This document shows positions 1 to 10,463 of a stretch of DNA of 64,000 nt, piece after piece. The stretch spans positions 1,113,460-1,177,459 of the forward strand of contig VXAY01006827.1 in the NCBI GenBank assembly GCA_013399855.1. Direction: 5' to 3'. The notes under the pieces were generated by a model, which saw only the letters and a program-made list of their open reading frames with translations, did not search any database and had not been told where the DNA came from. The first letter of the stretch is position 1; the number at the start of each line of letters is the position of its first letter. The position numbers and the translations under genes are program-made. The stretch comes from Oxyruncus cristatus (taxonomy: Eukaryota; Chordata; Aves; Passeriformes; Cotingidae).

Positions 1-1355
1 GCCCATACTAGTTATTTAGGCAGTCTATTTATTTAATACCTCAAATCTTTCCTAATAAATGAGATGCTTTGGTTATACTATGCCATTAAAGTTATATAAT
101 ATGAATTAAAACTAATTATGAGGAGCATTTATACAGATGATTCATGGAACAACAAGCACATAAACTTCACACTGATTCTTTGCTGACTGATTTTTAGGGT
201 TATTTTTCAACTATTCCACTTTGTCCTTTCCTTGACGAATACATAGATAAAATCCTCCCAAACTCATCACAATCCTTCCTGTGGCTGCTCCTGGAAGCAA
301 GTACCCGATGCCTCTGTCACTGGGGCTTTGGGCTCTTATTGGAGCTACTTCTGCAAGAGCATTTGCCTCACCCTTATACCACTCTGGCCCAGCTACAGCT
401 CATTCCCTCTGCTCCTGTTCTCCCTTCTGCCTGCAGTACCTGACCACACAAGTCTCCCTTGGTTTCACCTTGCCACGCCATTGCCATTAGCCATGTCTTG
501 CATCTTGGACTTCTCATTTTCAGGGAAAGATATATCCAAGGAAAGCAAATACCAGGATAGTAGCACTGGGGGAAAAAACAAACCAAACCAAACCAAACCC
601 CAGCAACCTGGGGGTGGGGAAGAGAGGTGAAAAAGTACAAGGTTTTGTCAGAGGCAGATTTTGATGGCTGTTGATTTCTATGTTCTTTTTGAACTCTTTT
701 CTGAATTTATTTAGCACTCAAACGTGGAAAGCACTACCAAATCTCTCATTCCAAATAACTCCTCACTCTTCACTGGGGGAAAAAAAAAAGGAATTAATTT
801 ACATTTCAGGGATCTACTTCACTGATAAAATTAAGAGAGACAATTCTTCACATAATTATCAACATCACTTCTGATTTGGTAAATATTGCATGTGTTCATG
901 ATTTTTTTTTTAGGCTGTGCCTTCCTGTGACAAGGGACTGTTTCATGGAGATGTTCTTTAGGGAGCAAAGCTTCAGAGAGTTTCTCTAATCTTATCCTTT
1001 GCTGAGCAAAATACTCTTACAGTATAAAACATAAAAACGATATAAAAAACCTGAGTCTTTAAAGGAAATCTCTGAAAACTAGTATTTATTTTTAGCAAGC
1101 AAGGTCCTCAGAGTCAGACATGGCAGTTTCCTATCTCAGGCTGTGCTGCACATGGTATTATCACAAACTTAAGAGAACCTGGCATCCATCCTACTCAGCC
1201 TGCCACTCTGCCGCACTGCCAGGAAGGACAGGTCAGTTTGTCCTCAGTTCTGGTCTACAGAAAACACACCAGAAGCAGAAATACTGATATTTAACATGTA
1301 ACTTAACACACAACTGTATCATCTTCAGGCTTTAAATGAATGATGCTTGCTGTGC

Positions 1356-1371
1356 ATATATATATATATAA
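1356..1371. repeat. (AT)8 microsatellite
   Basis: Sixteen bases of uninterrupted alternating A and T lie 46 bp before the LTR. This is a simple sequence repeat within an intron. Confidence 0.9.
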
Positions 1372-1412
1372 AATTTTCAGGCCACTGGAAAATGTAAGAA
1401 ACAATGCTGAAG

Positions 1413-1822
1413 TACAGTGTGGTGGTTTAGGAACGGTACTTCCCAAGGTAGTGCTCCCACTGAGACTCTCCAAACCACTGAGTTGCTTGTTCTCTCCCTC
1501 TCTCCTTCCTCCTGAAGAGGATGGAGAAGAGAATTGGAGGCACAAAAGATAAAGATCACGGGTTGAGATAAGAAAAATTTACTGGAAACAGCAATGAGAT
1601 AAGGAATGAACAGAAACAGCAACAACACTGATGGCAGAGGGCACAAGAAATGAACTATTCACAAGTAAACCCCCCAACAACAGATGCTGACTGGAAAAGA
1701 GCCTTTCCTCTGTCCCTGGAAAGTGACTGAGGTGGAACAGAATAACCTCTGGGTGCTGGCCATGCCTCCTCCTGACTTCTGCAATAAATTAACCCTGTCC
1801 TGGCAGGAACCAGGACATACAG
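1413..1822. repeat. Target-site duplication TACAG flanking the solo LTR
   Basis: TACAG occurs at 1413-1417 and again at 1818-1822, directly abutting the TG and CA ends of the LTR. Identical 5-bp direct repeats at exact element ends are the expected footprint of retroviral integrase and fix both boundaries to the base. Confidence 0.85.
1418..1817 (+). mobile_element. Solo LTR of an endogenous retrovirus, with 5-bp target-site duplication
   Basis: A 400-bp block begins TGTGGTGGTTT and ends CCAGGACA, so it has the TG...CA ends of a retroviral LTR. It is flanked on both sides by TACAG (1413-1417 and 1818-1822), a perfect 5-bp target-site duplication. An AATAAA lies at about 1782-1787, near the right end, which sets the orientation as +, antisense to EHBP1. 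The right end contains an 8-bp inverted repeat, TGTCCTGG (1796-1803) and CCAGGACA (1810-1817). No gag, pol or env coding sequence is attached, so this is a solo LTR left by recombination between the two LTRs of a provirus. The 5-bp duplication and general sequence look like songbird ERVL/ERVK-type LTRs; the family name is unverified. Confidence 0.85.
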
Positions 1823-4800
1823 CCCACAGTGCTCAGAACAGCAACCTTTGAGTTCAGGGATGCAACTCTGTATGGGTCACAAATTCGGCAGAAATCCAGT
1901 TTTATCTTATATTTACGCTAGTACATGGAAACAGAGAAAATACTGAACAGTTACAAAATGTCCTGTATGGCACTTTTCAATACCATTTTATTCAGGCAAT
2001 CTTTCCAGCCAAGACTCAGGTTGCCACCACACCTAAGCTAAATCAGAAAAAGCTCATTTCTTCTGCCTGTCAAGATCCAAGAAGCGATTTGGCCCAGATA
2101 TATATAATGCAAAACAACGAGAAGGGGGAAACTTCACACGAAAAATACATTCTGACCGCGCAGCATCAATTCAGAATGAAGAATATGCTGGGAGGGAAAT
2201 GAATGAAATGGCATCAATTAAGTTATGGAGGTCAATTAATTTCTATTATATTAGACTCTATTAAGACAGCTAACAACCAAAGATAAGAGACTGAAGGCAA
2301 TAACACTCAGTGCTATTACACTGCCAGACAGTTTTCTTAATAACAAGGGTTTTCAGGAGGCCAGAAGTCTTTATTTTCCTGTCAGATGGCTACAGTTCTG
2401 CTGGTGGCCACTATTTTTAAATAATATGCTCTCAGTTAAATTACAACTGCTTGCATGTACAATCCTATCCAGTTGCTTAATGCAGAGCTACATTCTACAC
2501 AATAATGGGTATTTTAATTCTTTTTTGACACATACTTCCATACCTTGAGCACATGCAATTGCAAGGTATTATCTCAAATCAACCAAAATATTCAATTTGA
2601 CTCCCAGATTATCTGCCTTTGAAGGTGACTTATGTCAAAAATATTTTTTCATTAAATGCATTGCCATTTTTTCCATTCTCTACTCTGAATATTTCATCCT
2701 ACATGGCTGCAGCATATGCTGTTTTAACACCGTACAGCTACCAGGTCAAAAATGAGATTTATCCACCATAATGCTGCCCCAGACAGTGGTATTTTACATA
2801 ATGATATTCTGAGCCACATCGAGAACAAACACATCGCTGTGACTGTACGGAGATGTAAAAACACGCTCAGACACATAACACCAGAAAAAAACATGGCAAG
2901 CCGAACAAGCTTAAAAGCAAATACTTTTCCATTAAAAGGCAAGTTGCCTGGCTCAGCTTATGCCTGGAGTATGATTAGAATCCCACTGTAAAACAATTAC
3001 CAAGACACTCTTCTGTATTTGATGTCTGAAAGAGAAACGACCTCATGCAGACTCTGGCTCTTGCATGCACTGGAAAGTGTATTTTACTGCTGATTTTCTA
3101 TGAATAAACATATGCTAAGAGTGGCTGAAACACACTGCTGGTTTTAAAACATGCCTAATGTAGCATTAGAGGTTTGTTTCCAAAGCTGTCTGCCTTGTTT
3201 ATCAGCTTCCTCCCTCCAGCTGTCAAAGAACACCACTGATAGCAACTCCAATCAGTAGTTGTCTTGCACAGTACACTCAGCATTAGGGGAAATGTTCTTC
3301 TAGCAGGAAATAACCTCCCATCAAAAACCTAAACAAAATGGTTCTAAGCAATTTAGAAAACAGTTGTACTTTACCACTGTGAATCAATAATAACTGTATA
3401 AATGTGCTGTAAATGCTACAGTGCCTCACACCCAGGCTGCACTGCCCAGTGCCCTTCTCTCTCCAGCTGCCACTTGCAACACTCTCCCATGTGACTGTAG
3501 CATAAATATGAGAAAATGAGATGTCTCCTTTACCAGAAAATTTTAAGCTGAAATGCTATAATATAGTTTTCAGAACTGCCATATCATCTGCCAAATTATA
3601 TTTGATGCAGATCCACTTAGTGCAGCTATTAACACAACATCAGAAACAACACTATTTAAAGGACAGTTTGGGCACTGCATTTCATTTAGGAGATGAAGAT
3701 CAAATAAGAAAAGAAATTTTTGAAAAAAAAAAACAAACCAGTGGAGAGGAGTTAGATGGACTCACATTTCATACTCATTCAAGATAAAAAAAGGTATTAA
3801 AAGTGTAAAAAGTTAATTAGATATTAGAAGTTATTTCAACAATTTCTCCAAAATTCTCATTTAAATAAGATTTTTGTCATCTCTTAGCTCTGCTTTGATA
3901 GATTATTACATATTAATGACAAAAAGGATTAATGGTGGTCCTAATTTCAGGTGATCTGGGCACAGCCTTGTTTTGGTTGGAAGGAAGATGACATTGCAGC
4001 CATCAAGCAGCATGGCCTGAGTGAGCACCATATGAAGCAACTACCAGGCTTTTCCTGGGGATATCGGGGTGGCTGTGGGTCAAAACATCAATTAATTGAC
4101 AGAGCTGTTCAGAAAAGCTTATGCAGTGCTTGGCCTCACAACGCCCACCTGAAACCAGGGCTGCTCGTGCCTCCACTGTGTGCTGGAACATACAGAGGGG
4201 AAAACACCCACAGTTGTGCCTTGCCCGTGTAACACTTGCCCTAAATACAGGAGGCAATTTACTTGTTCTGCAGCATTTGGTGTATAATTTCTCCGGCAGA
4301 ACCCAAGTGTAAATTCCACTTCCTTTGTCTTCTGTATTTTTCAGAGAAGATGCCAAATCCAAGGGGGTTGTTTAAGTAAGGGACCCCCATACGGTCGGTC
4401 TGGATCGACAAGAGACTCACCCACTCCCAGACACCCTAAAACCGAGTGATCTGCTCCGTGCACAAGCCTCTCTTCTGCTCCTTTCCTAAATCAGGACCCT
4501 GCCCCTGATCATATTCCACTTTTAGTCAAAAACTGCCCCCCAAATGCCATCATGATGCACACAAGGAACAACAATGCATTACTGAAAGGCACAGGATCAG
4601 GCCTCTGAGGAAGATTTCCTACCCTGGCTCCTTTAAAGCCAGAGCAGCCAATCAAGACGACAATTTCGGCAAGTTTTGCTCCAAAAACCTAATCTCGGAG
4701 ATTTCTCAACTAGAACAAAGTGCTAAATATTTAATGTAAGCAAAAACTAAAAGTAAAACAAGTTTTCTGATTCTCTATTACATTTAAAGCAGAGCAAGAG

Positions 4801-7800
4801 TGAGACAGCTGACAAAGCAGCATTTAATTCCCAGCTCTATCTGGTCCAGAATATTCGGCCTAATTTACACAGGCAGCCAGTCACAGTTCACATAATCACA
4901 CACAGCAGAATATGACAGGGGAATTAAAGGACCAGGAAAGCATGTCTGAACTATGAGCTATTCTAAATATATTAAATGCAGACATTTAATTCAGAAAAAG
5001 GTTAACCTGGTCAATTCTTATTTTAAGCAAAAAATTTATTTCAAGCAAAAAACCACAAAATGAATGGATAGAGGGGTTTTTTTTGTATTTTTTACTTTAA
5101 AACAAAAGAAATCGCCAATTTAAGCTTAAGCTCCCACATGCTACAAAGATGCACAAGAAGAGATAGCCCCGATTTCGTAATAAATTCTGGTAGAGCAACT
5201 CATCAGTAAATAAGGAATCATCCTTTTCTTTTTCCCCAGGTTATTTCAGCAAACGGCATCAGCAGTACTCAGAATTTCAACTCCCTACGTTATGCTGGCA
5301 TTTGCTTCCCGGGATTTATTTCCAGAAACAGGTGGGAAGATCAGACTTGGGCTTTCCTTTGGATATAAAGCAAAACTTGCTCTTGCAGAGTTAGTGCTGC
5401 AGCAGTGCTGTAGTTAAAGCAACTCAACCGCTCAGTTAAAAAAGTATGATTTTACAAAACTTCTGTGCTAATTACTGTTCCCACTCAAACGAGCTGTTTC
5501 TCGAAAAGCTTCACCTGGAAAACAACATATTCGGAGCTGTATCTAATGAAAACTCAACTTCTTGCTAATACCTCATTTTATTGTATCGCATTTAAAATTG
5601 GTCTCCTTTAAGACTAGAAACAAACTAATTTCTAAATCCCACCCACCTGCCCTCTCTTTCCCATTGCTTTCACACTGTTTATCACCTTTATTTGTGTTGT
5701 CATGCCTAAAAATAATAGACAGGCATTTTAAGAGAGAGAAATAATCTCTCCAAACCTGTGAGTGATAAAACATGCTTCAGGGCATTCCAAATGAGAAATC
5801 ATCATAAGCAACCATGACACAGAATTTCGGGAGCGATGGGGGGAAGGGTGGACTGGAGGATGACAATCACAAAACAACACACTTGCACCAATAAAATGAA
5901 GCTGGATTATGTCAAATGTTCGGTAACATTTTCTAACGTTTCTTTCATTTAGAGGCTTTGCTGACATTTGAATGGAGGCCAGCTCAGAACTCTTTTTGGG
6001 TTGGGGTTCCTGAAGGGATGCAAGAGTGACAGACAGAAGGAAAAGTCAGATCTCATTTTTTCAGCTTAAACTTGTCAGTCTTTATAACTCTTTGCTGTTG
6101 GCTAGCGTGAACAGGAAACTCTAAACTCCTTTTTTCTCTCCTTTCAGCAGTTCCATTGGACATATTATCCTGGAGAAACCACTTAGAATACTTTTATTGG
6201 TTAAGATATAAAACAATTACTGGAAGCATAGCTGTGTCTCACAGAAGGATGTACATCCAACATCTTATAAATCATTGTCAAGCTTGAAATGTTGGTGTGG
6301 GGTTTTTTCACCACGAATTATCTTAATATTGAAAAAGGGTCTAAAATGGCATAGAAACATTTTGGAAAACTATCTAGAAAGGACAGATGCAGTAGTGAGT
6401 TCAGTTTCCAGGATCTCAATACAAGAATAGCCTGGAAATGCTGCCTGGAATGCTCCTCCAGGCTGGTGATGGTGTGCAGGCAGAGCTGGGCGCTGCTAGT
6501 CCCTGAAAGCGATGGGCAGCAGGAGCAGAGCAGGACACTGAGCACTCCCTCACATAAATGAGTCCATGGAAAGGGAATGTTAATGATCTGCTAATGCAAA
6601 CATGGGAAATGAAATCCCATATGTAACCACGATCACATTATTGGGGTTGGGTAGTCAGAGGAGAGACGGAGGGAGCCTCCAGACACATGGAAAGCAGAAT
6701 CTGTTCTCCATGGCTGTAACGGGTAAGACAAGAAGCAGCAGCCTGAAACTGTATCAACGAAGATCTGGGCCAGAACAATTCCCAGCAAGCAGGACAACGA
6801 AGGACTGGAAGAGGTTGGCTGGCAATTCCACAGGGAGACCATCTTAAAAGAATCTTTAAAACAGTTTAGGCAAGCGTTTGTCTGGAATTACGCTGCCTTG
6901 AGGCAACAGTACAAGTCAGGCGAGGCTGCCTCCAGCCCCAGCTTCCATGGATCTATGAGCAAAGCTTCATAATCAGGTGGGGCATTTTTCTCCGTTCATC
7001 TGCCAGATCAGTAGGTCTGGCATTTCCTCTTTTGTTCTAAGCAAAGTCCATGTGTTGATAGGCCTGCCACATAAAAAGAGGAATACATTCAGTATCAGGG
7101 ACGCAGCAATGATTGCCAGTGCCTCGACTCCACCAACGCTACCGGAACGGGCTCGCTCACAACTCCGAGCCCTGCGAATAACCCACAGACAAAGGTGAAA
7201 CACAGGCACAGGAGGGAAGATGGAGAACCCTACTGTGAACATGGGAATCTATCAGTATGCCATTTATGAGCTATTAGAGACACCAACCTGGGCTCCAAAA
7301 AAAAAAATATATATTTTTGACAAAAAGCCGGAAAAGTTGTTTCATAGACTAAGTCTGAAAACATTCTATGAATCTTCCAGTTTCATTTAAGAATGCAAGA
7401 GGTAGCTGTCTACAAAACTGTCAGTAAACAAGCAAACATCATCCTCAGAGGATGTTATTATGTGCTTTTCCATGCTTTGACTCGTATTCCCAGTTACGAA
7501 TTTCTTGCTGTCCTCCTTGCAACAGCCAACCTGAACATCCAATATTATTATCCAAAAGAACATAAAAAATCCCCAGAGAATTCCAAGAACTGTCTTGTCA
7601 AGAAAACGTTGATAATCAATTACACAGAGTGTGGTTAAAGAAAGATGAAGTTAGAGACAAGAAAGTTCTCAGTAAATATCCAAAGAACGCAGCTGTGAAG
7701 GAGATAAAGACATGGAAGAAGCTAATGGAAAATTAATATCAAGATTTATATAATAAGAAACTGCTCTATGATCCAACTATTTATGGATTAGACATACACT

Positions 7801-9730
7801 AGAAGACAAAGTTCACTTATTAGAATACAAACACAGAGTGACTCAGACAATAAAAATACAGTTAGAAAAAAAAAACTTACAATAACCAAGCTCATGAAGT
7901 AATGTACATATACCCCAAAAAAGAAAATAGCCACAAAGAAAAACAAGTTATCTTGCTTCATTTTAATTTACAACATAGTTATCTCGCACAAATCACCTCA
8001 CCACTACTTAAAAATCCCTCTGAAAATGCAGAATAATCTTGTTCTGCATTTGGTAGCATCTGCCAGCAGAGGCATCAAACTGCCGCTGAATATCTCTTTC
8101 AGCTGATCTTTGCTCAGCCATACTAAAGCATTACGAAATTATTTTGGAGATCGGCTTTTAACACTACTGATAAAAAAACCTCAACATTTTTAGCAAAATT
8201 CAGGTAGCTCCACAATTAAAGCACATCCTTAAGCTTTTCAGACTTCAGTATTTTGTGTTCTGACTGTTTCTGACTAAGGGGGGAGGGAAACCCTGCAGCC
8301 TCTCAGGGCAGAGAACATCCTTGGACAGAAAGGAAAAGGTCCCAAAGGACTGTAAATGTCCCCTCGCCTAGGCCCGAAGTGAGTAAATGCTTACAATTTA
8401 GGGAGCGAGGACATAAACCTCCTGCCTCCCGGGCTCCCCCTTTTCTAACAGGCTGGTGTTCCACGCTCTGGGATGTCAGCCAGCCTTTGGATCATTTGTC
8501 ACTTGCTCGAACCCATGAACATGTTTTCATCCACCACTAAGTGGAGCTGTTACTCTGGGAAAAGAATTTCTCCGTATCTTCCAGTATTTAAAAAAAAAAA
8601 AAAAAAGCGGTGATGGAAAGCAACCAGTTTTATAGTTGGTTTAGCTCTCAATAATTTCTGCAGTAAAACTATTTAGTAGATTTATTATTCTGAGAATACT
8701 ATTTCTATATCCTCCAAAATCAAGGAATAAATATCTACCTTCCAAAGACTATTTGGCAGTCCTTGTGAGATGAACTAATAGCACAACTGAGGTTGTACAG
8801 AAGTTTGCACATAACAAAAGATTACTCCCCCACTGCTCAGCAAAGGTGTGAGGCAGAAAGCAGGAACAGCACAGAGCAGATGCACAACTGCCACCTCTAC
8901 ATGGAATAGGCTGACATGAAAAAAGCAGCATGTTAGAAAGCAGGACATGAAGTCAGTCTACACCCTCCATTACAACCTTCTGGGAAAAACAAATCTGCTG
9001 CAACATGACAGGAAATCCAACTATACCCAGAGGGTTTGGCTGAGAAATACACTGACATTGTTTCACCCAGAGTTACTTGTACAGTGACAATTGGGGATGG
9101 AGACTTCCCTGATTAAAATAAACTAAGTGAGAAGGAAAAGGAAACTCCAGGAAACAGTAACTAAACTGTGCTCTGCATTCACAGGTCTCGTAAGTGAAAA
9201 TAGAAACTTGACATTCAAAAACAAAACTATAAATAAAGCACTTTGGTTTCAGCCCTTTCAAATGTTCAGTTACTGGTGATTAGAATAAACATTAGCTTTG
9301 GATCCAAATCACTTCTGATATCGACAAGAATAAAGGTTTTTTGGGTAAAAAAAGATAACATGCAAAATCCATTGCTTCCCCACACTTCAGTGCTATCATC
9401 ACTTGGTATAAGAGCAATTTTTTTGTTTGTTTGAAGACAACACAAAAAGTAAATAAGGTTACTGAGAAACACTCCATAATGAAACTGTATTAATGAGCAA
9501 TAAATACTCTGCCTTGATACCACAATCCTTTAAAATGCATTCCAAAAAGAAGTTTCCATTTCAAGAAAACTCGATGTAAAGCAGCTTCCCCTTTTCTCAG
9601 CTGAGGCAGCCCCAGAGCGGAAGCTGCTGCCCAACACAGAGAAGGGAAAGGAAAAAAGTACTTCATGAAGCACTTGCCCTACGAAATGTTAAGCACCGCC
9701 GTTTGGCAAAGTGTGTTGTTTGTAGAGCCC

Positions 9731-9784
9731 TCAGGAGCTCAGCTCTCCCTGAACTTCTGGGAGCTCCTGACTTGGAGAAGTCAG
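9731..9784. repeat. Two adjacent perfect inverted repeats (hairpins)
   Basis: TCAGGAGCTC at 9731-9740 is the exact reverse complement of GAGCTCCTGA at 9761-9770 (10-bp arms, 20-bp spacer). Overlapping its right arm, CTGACTT at 9767-9773 pairs with AAGTCAG at 9778-9784 (7-bp arms, 4-bp loop). They sit in a locally GC-richer block, roughly 9690-10180, that may be a degraded mobile element, but I could not place its ends. Confidence 0.75.
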
Positions 9785-10034
9785 AGATTCAGAGGAGCCG
9801 GTTTTTGGGTTTTCAATCGGTGCACAAGCCGCCTTCCCTGTGCAGCGGGCGGGACTGGCATCTCAGGGAGCACGTCACGACTCATGCTTGTCACTACGTG
9901 ACCAGGGCTAGTCCCACCTTGCCACCCTGCCTCAACCCATTCACCCATAAAATGCACCCAGTGAACCTGTGCTCTCCACTAGAGAGTGGCACTCAAACCC
10001 AGGAAGGGTGCACTCCCACCGGGGATGCAGAGAT

Positions 10035-10147
10035 GTCATAACCCAGCTCTGACTTGTTCCCCCCCCTGCTCATACAAAAATAATGTGTCATAACCCACAA
10101 AAGAGTGAGTCATAGCCCAGCTCTAATTTGTTTACTCCATTGCTCAT
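10035..10147. repeat. Imperfect direct repeat, 39 bp, two copies
   Basis: Copy 1 (10035-10073) and copy 2 (10109-10147) are both 39 bp, start GTCATA, share the internal CCCAGCTCT and end TGCTCAT. By hand alignment without gaps, 31 of 39 positions match. The spacing is 74 bp, and a shorter related piece (GTCATAACCCA) starts near 10087 between them. This looks like an old local tandem duplication just downstream, in gene orientation, of the exon at 10410. Confidence 0.8.
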
Positions 10148-10409
10148 GGCAAACTAATGCAAGGCAGGCTGATGCTTACAGGGAAGGAATTTAGGCATAT
10201 AGTATACTACTCCCCCTCTCCCGGGTTTTAATTGTAACATAACAATAGGTATTTTAATAAGCCTTCATTACCACAGAACAAGGTTTTATTGTGGTTCAGC
10301 AGCTCAAATTTTAATGAAGCCTTTTTCAGCATTTGAACACCTTTTAACATTTTTACAAGATTAAGTCTTATATGTATTAAAAAAAACACATAACAACGTT
10401 CCAACTTAC

Positions 10410-10463
10410 ATTCTCTATGACAAACATCCATTCTTTGTCTTCAAACTCTTCAGCGTGGGGATC
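10410..10463 (-). CDS. EHBP1: EHBP1 coding exon 4 (residues 87-104)
   Basis: This 54-nt, phase 0-0 exon encodes 18 residues, DPHAEEFEDKEWMFVIEN, the acidic loop and following strand of the N-terminal C2-type domain. The acceptor is TTTTCTAG just before 10463 and the donor is AAT|GTAAGT with GT at 10409-10408, a full match to the donor consensus. My memory of the human protein has Thr where this sequence has Met (EWTF versus EWMF), which needs an alignment to confirm. The next expected exon, beginning around ESPSGRR, was not found between 1 and 10409 and should lie further left. Confidence 0.95.

Larger units (their letters stand above)
1..10409 (-). other. EHBP1: EHBP1 intron after coding exon 4 (partial)
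   Basis: Intronic DNA runs from the donor at 10409 past the left edge of the window. No further EHBP1 exon was recognised on the minus strand. It holds the solo LTR at 1418-1817, a short (AT)n run at 1356-1371, an A-run near 8590-8606, the paired inverted repeats at 9731-9784 and the direct repeat at 10035-10147. Unique-looking AT-rich stretches around 2100-2330 and 4790-4990 carry no repeat signature and could be conserved non-coding DNA, but sequence alone cannot show that. Confidence 0.85.

Noticed and set aside
1..10409. Next EHBP1 exon (expected to begin ESPSGRR)
   Set aside because: No minus-strand match to this peptide with flanking splice sites was found, so it is presumed to lie beyond the left edge.
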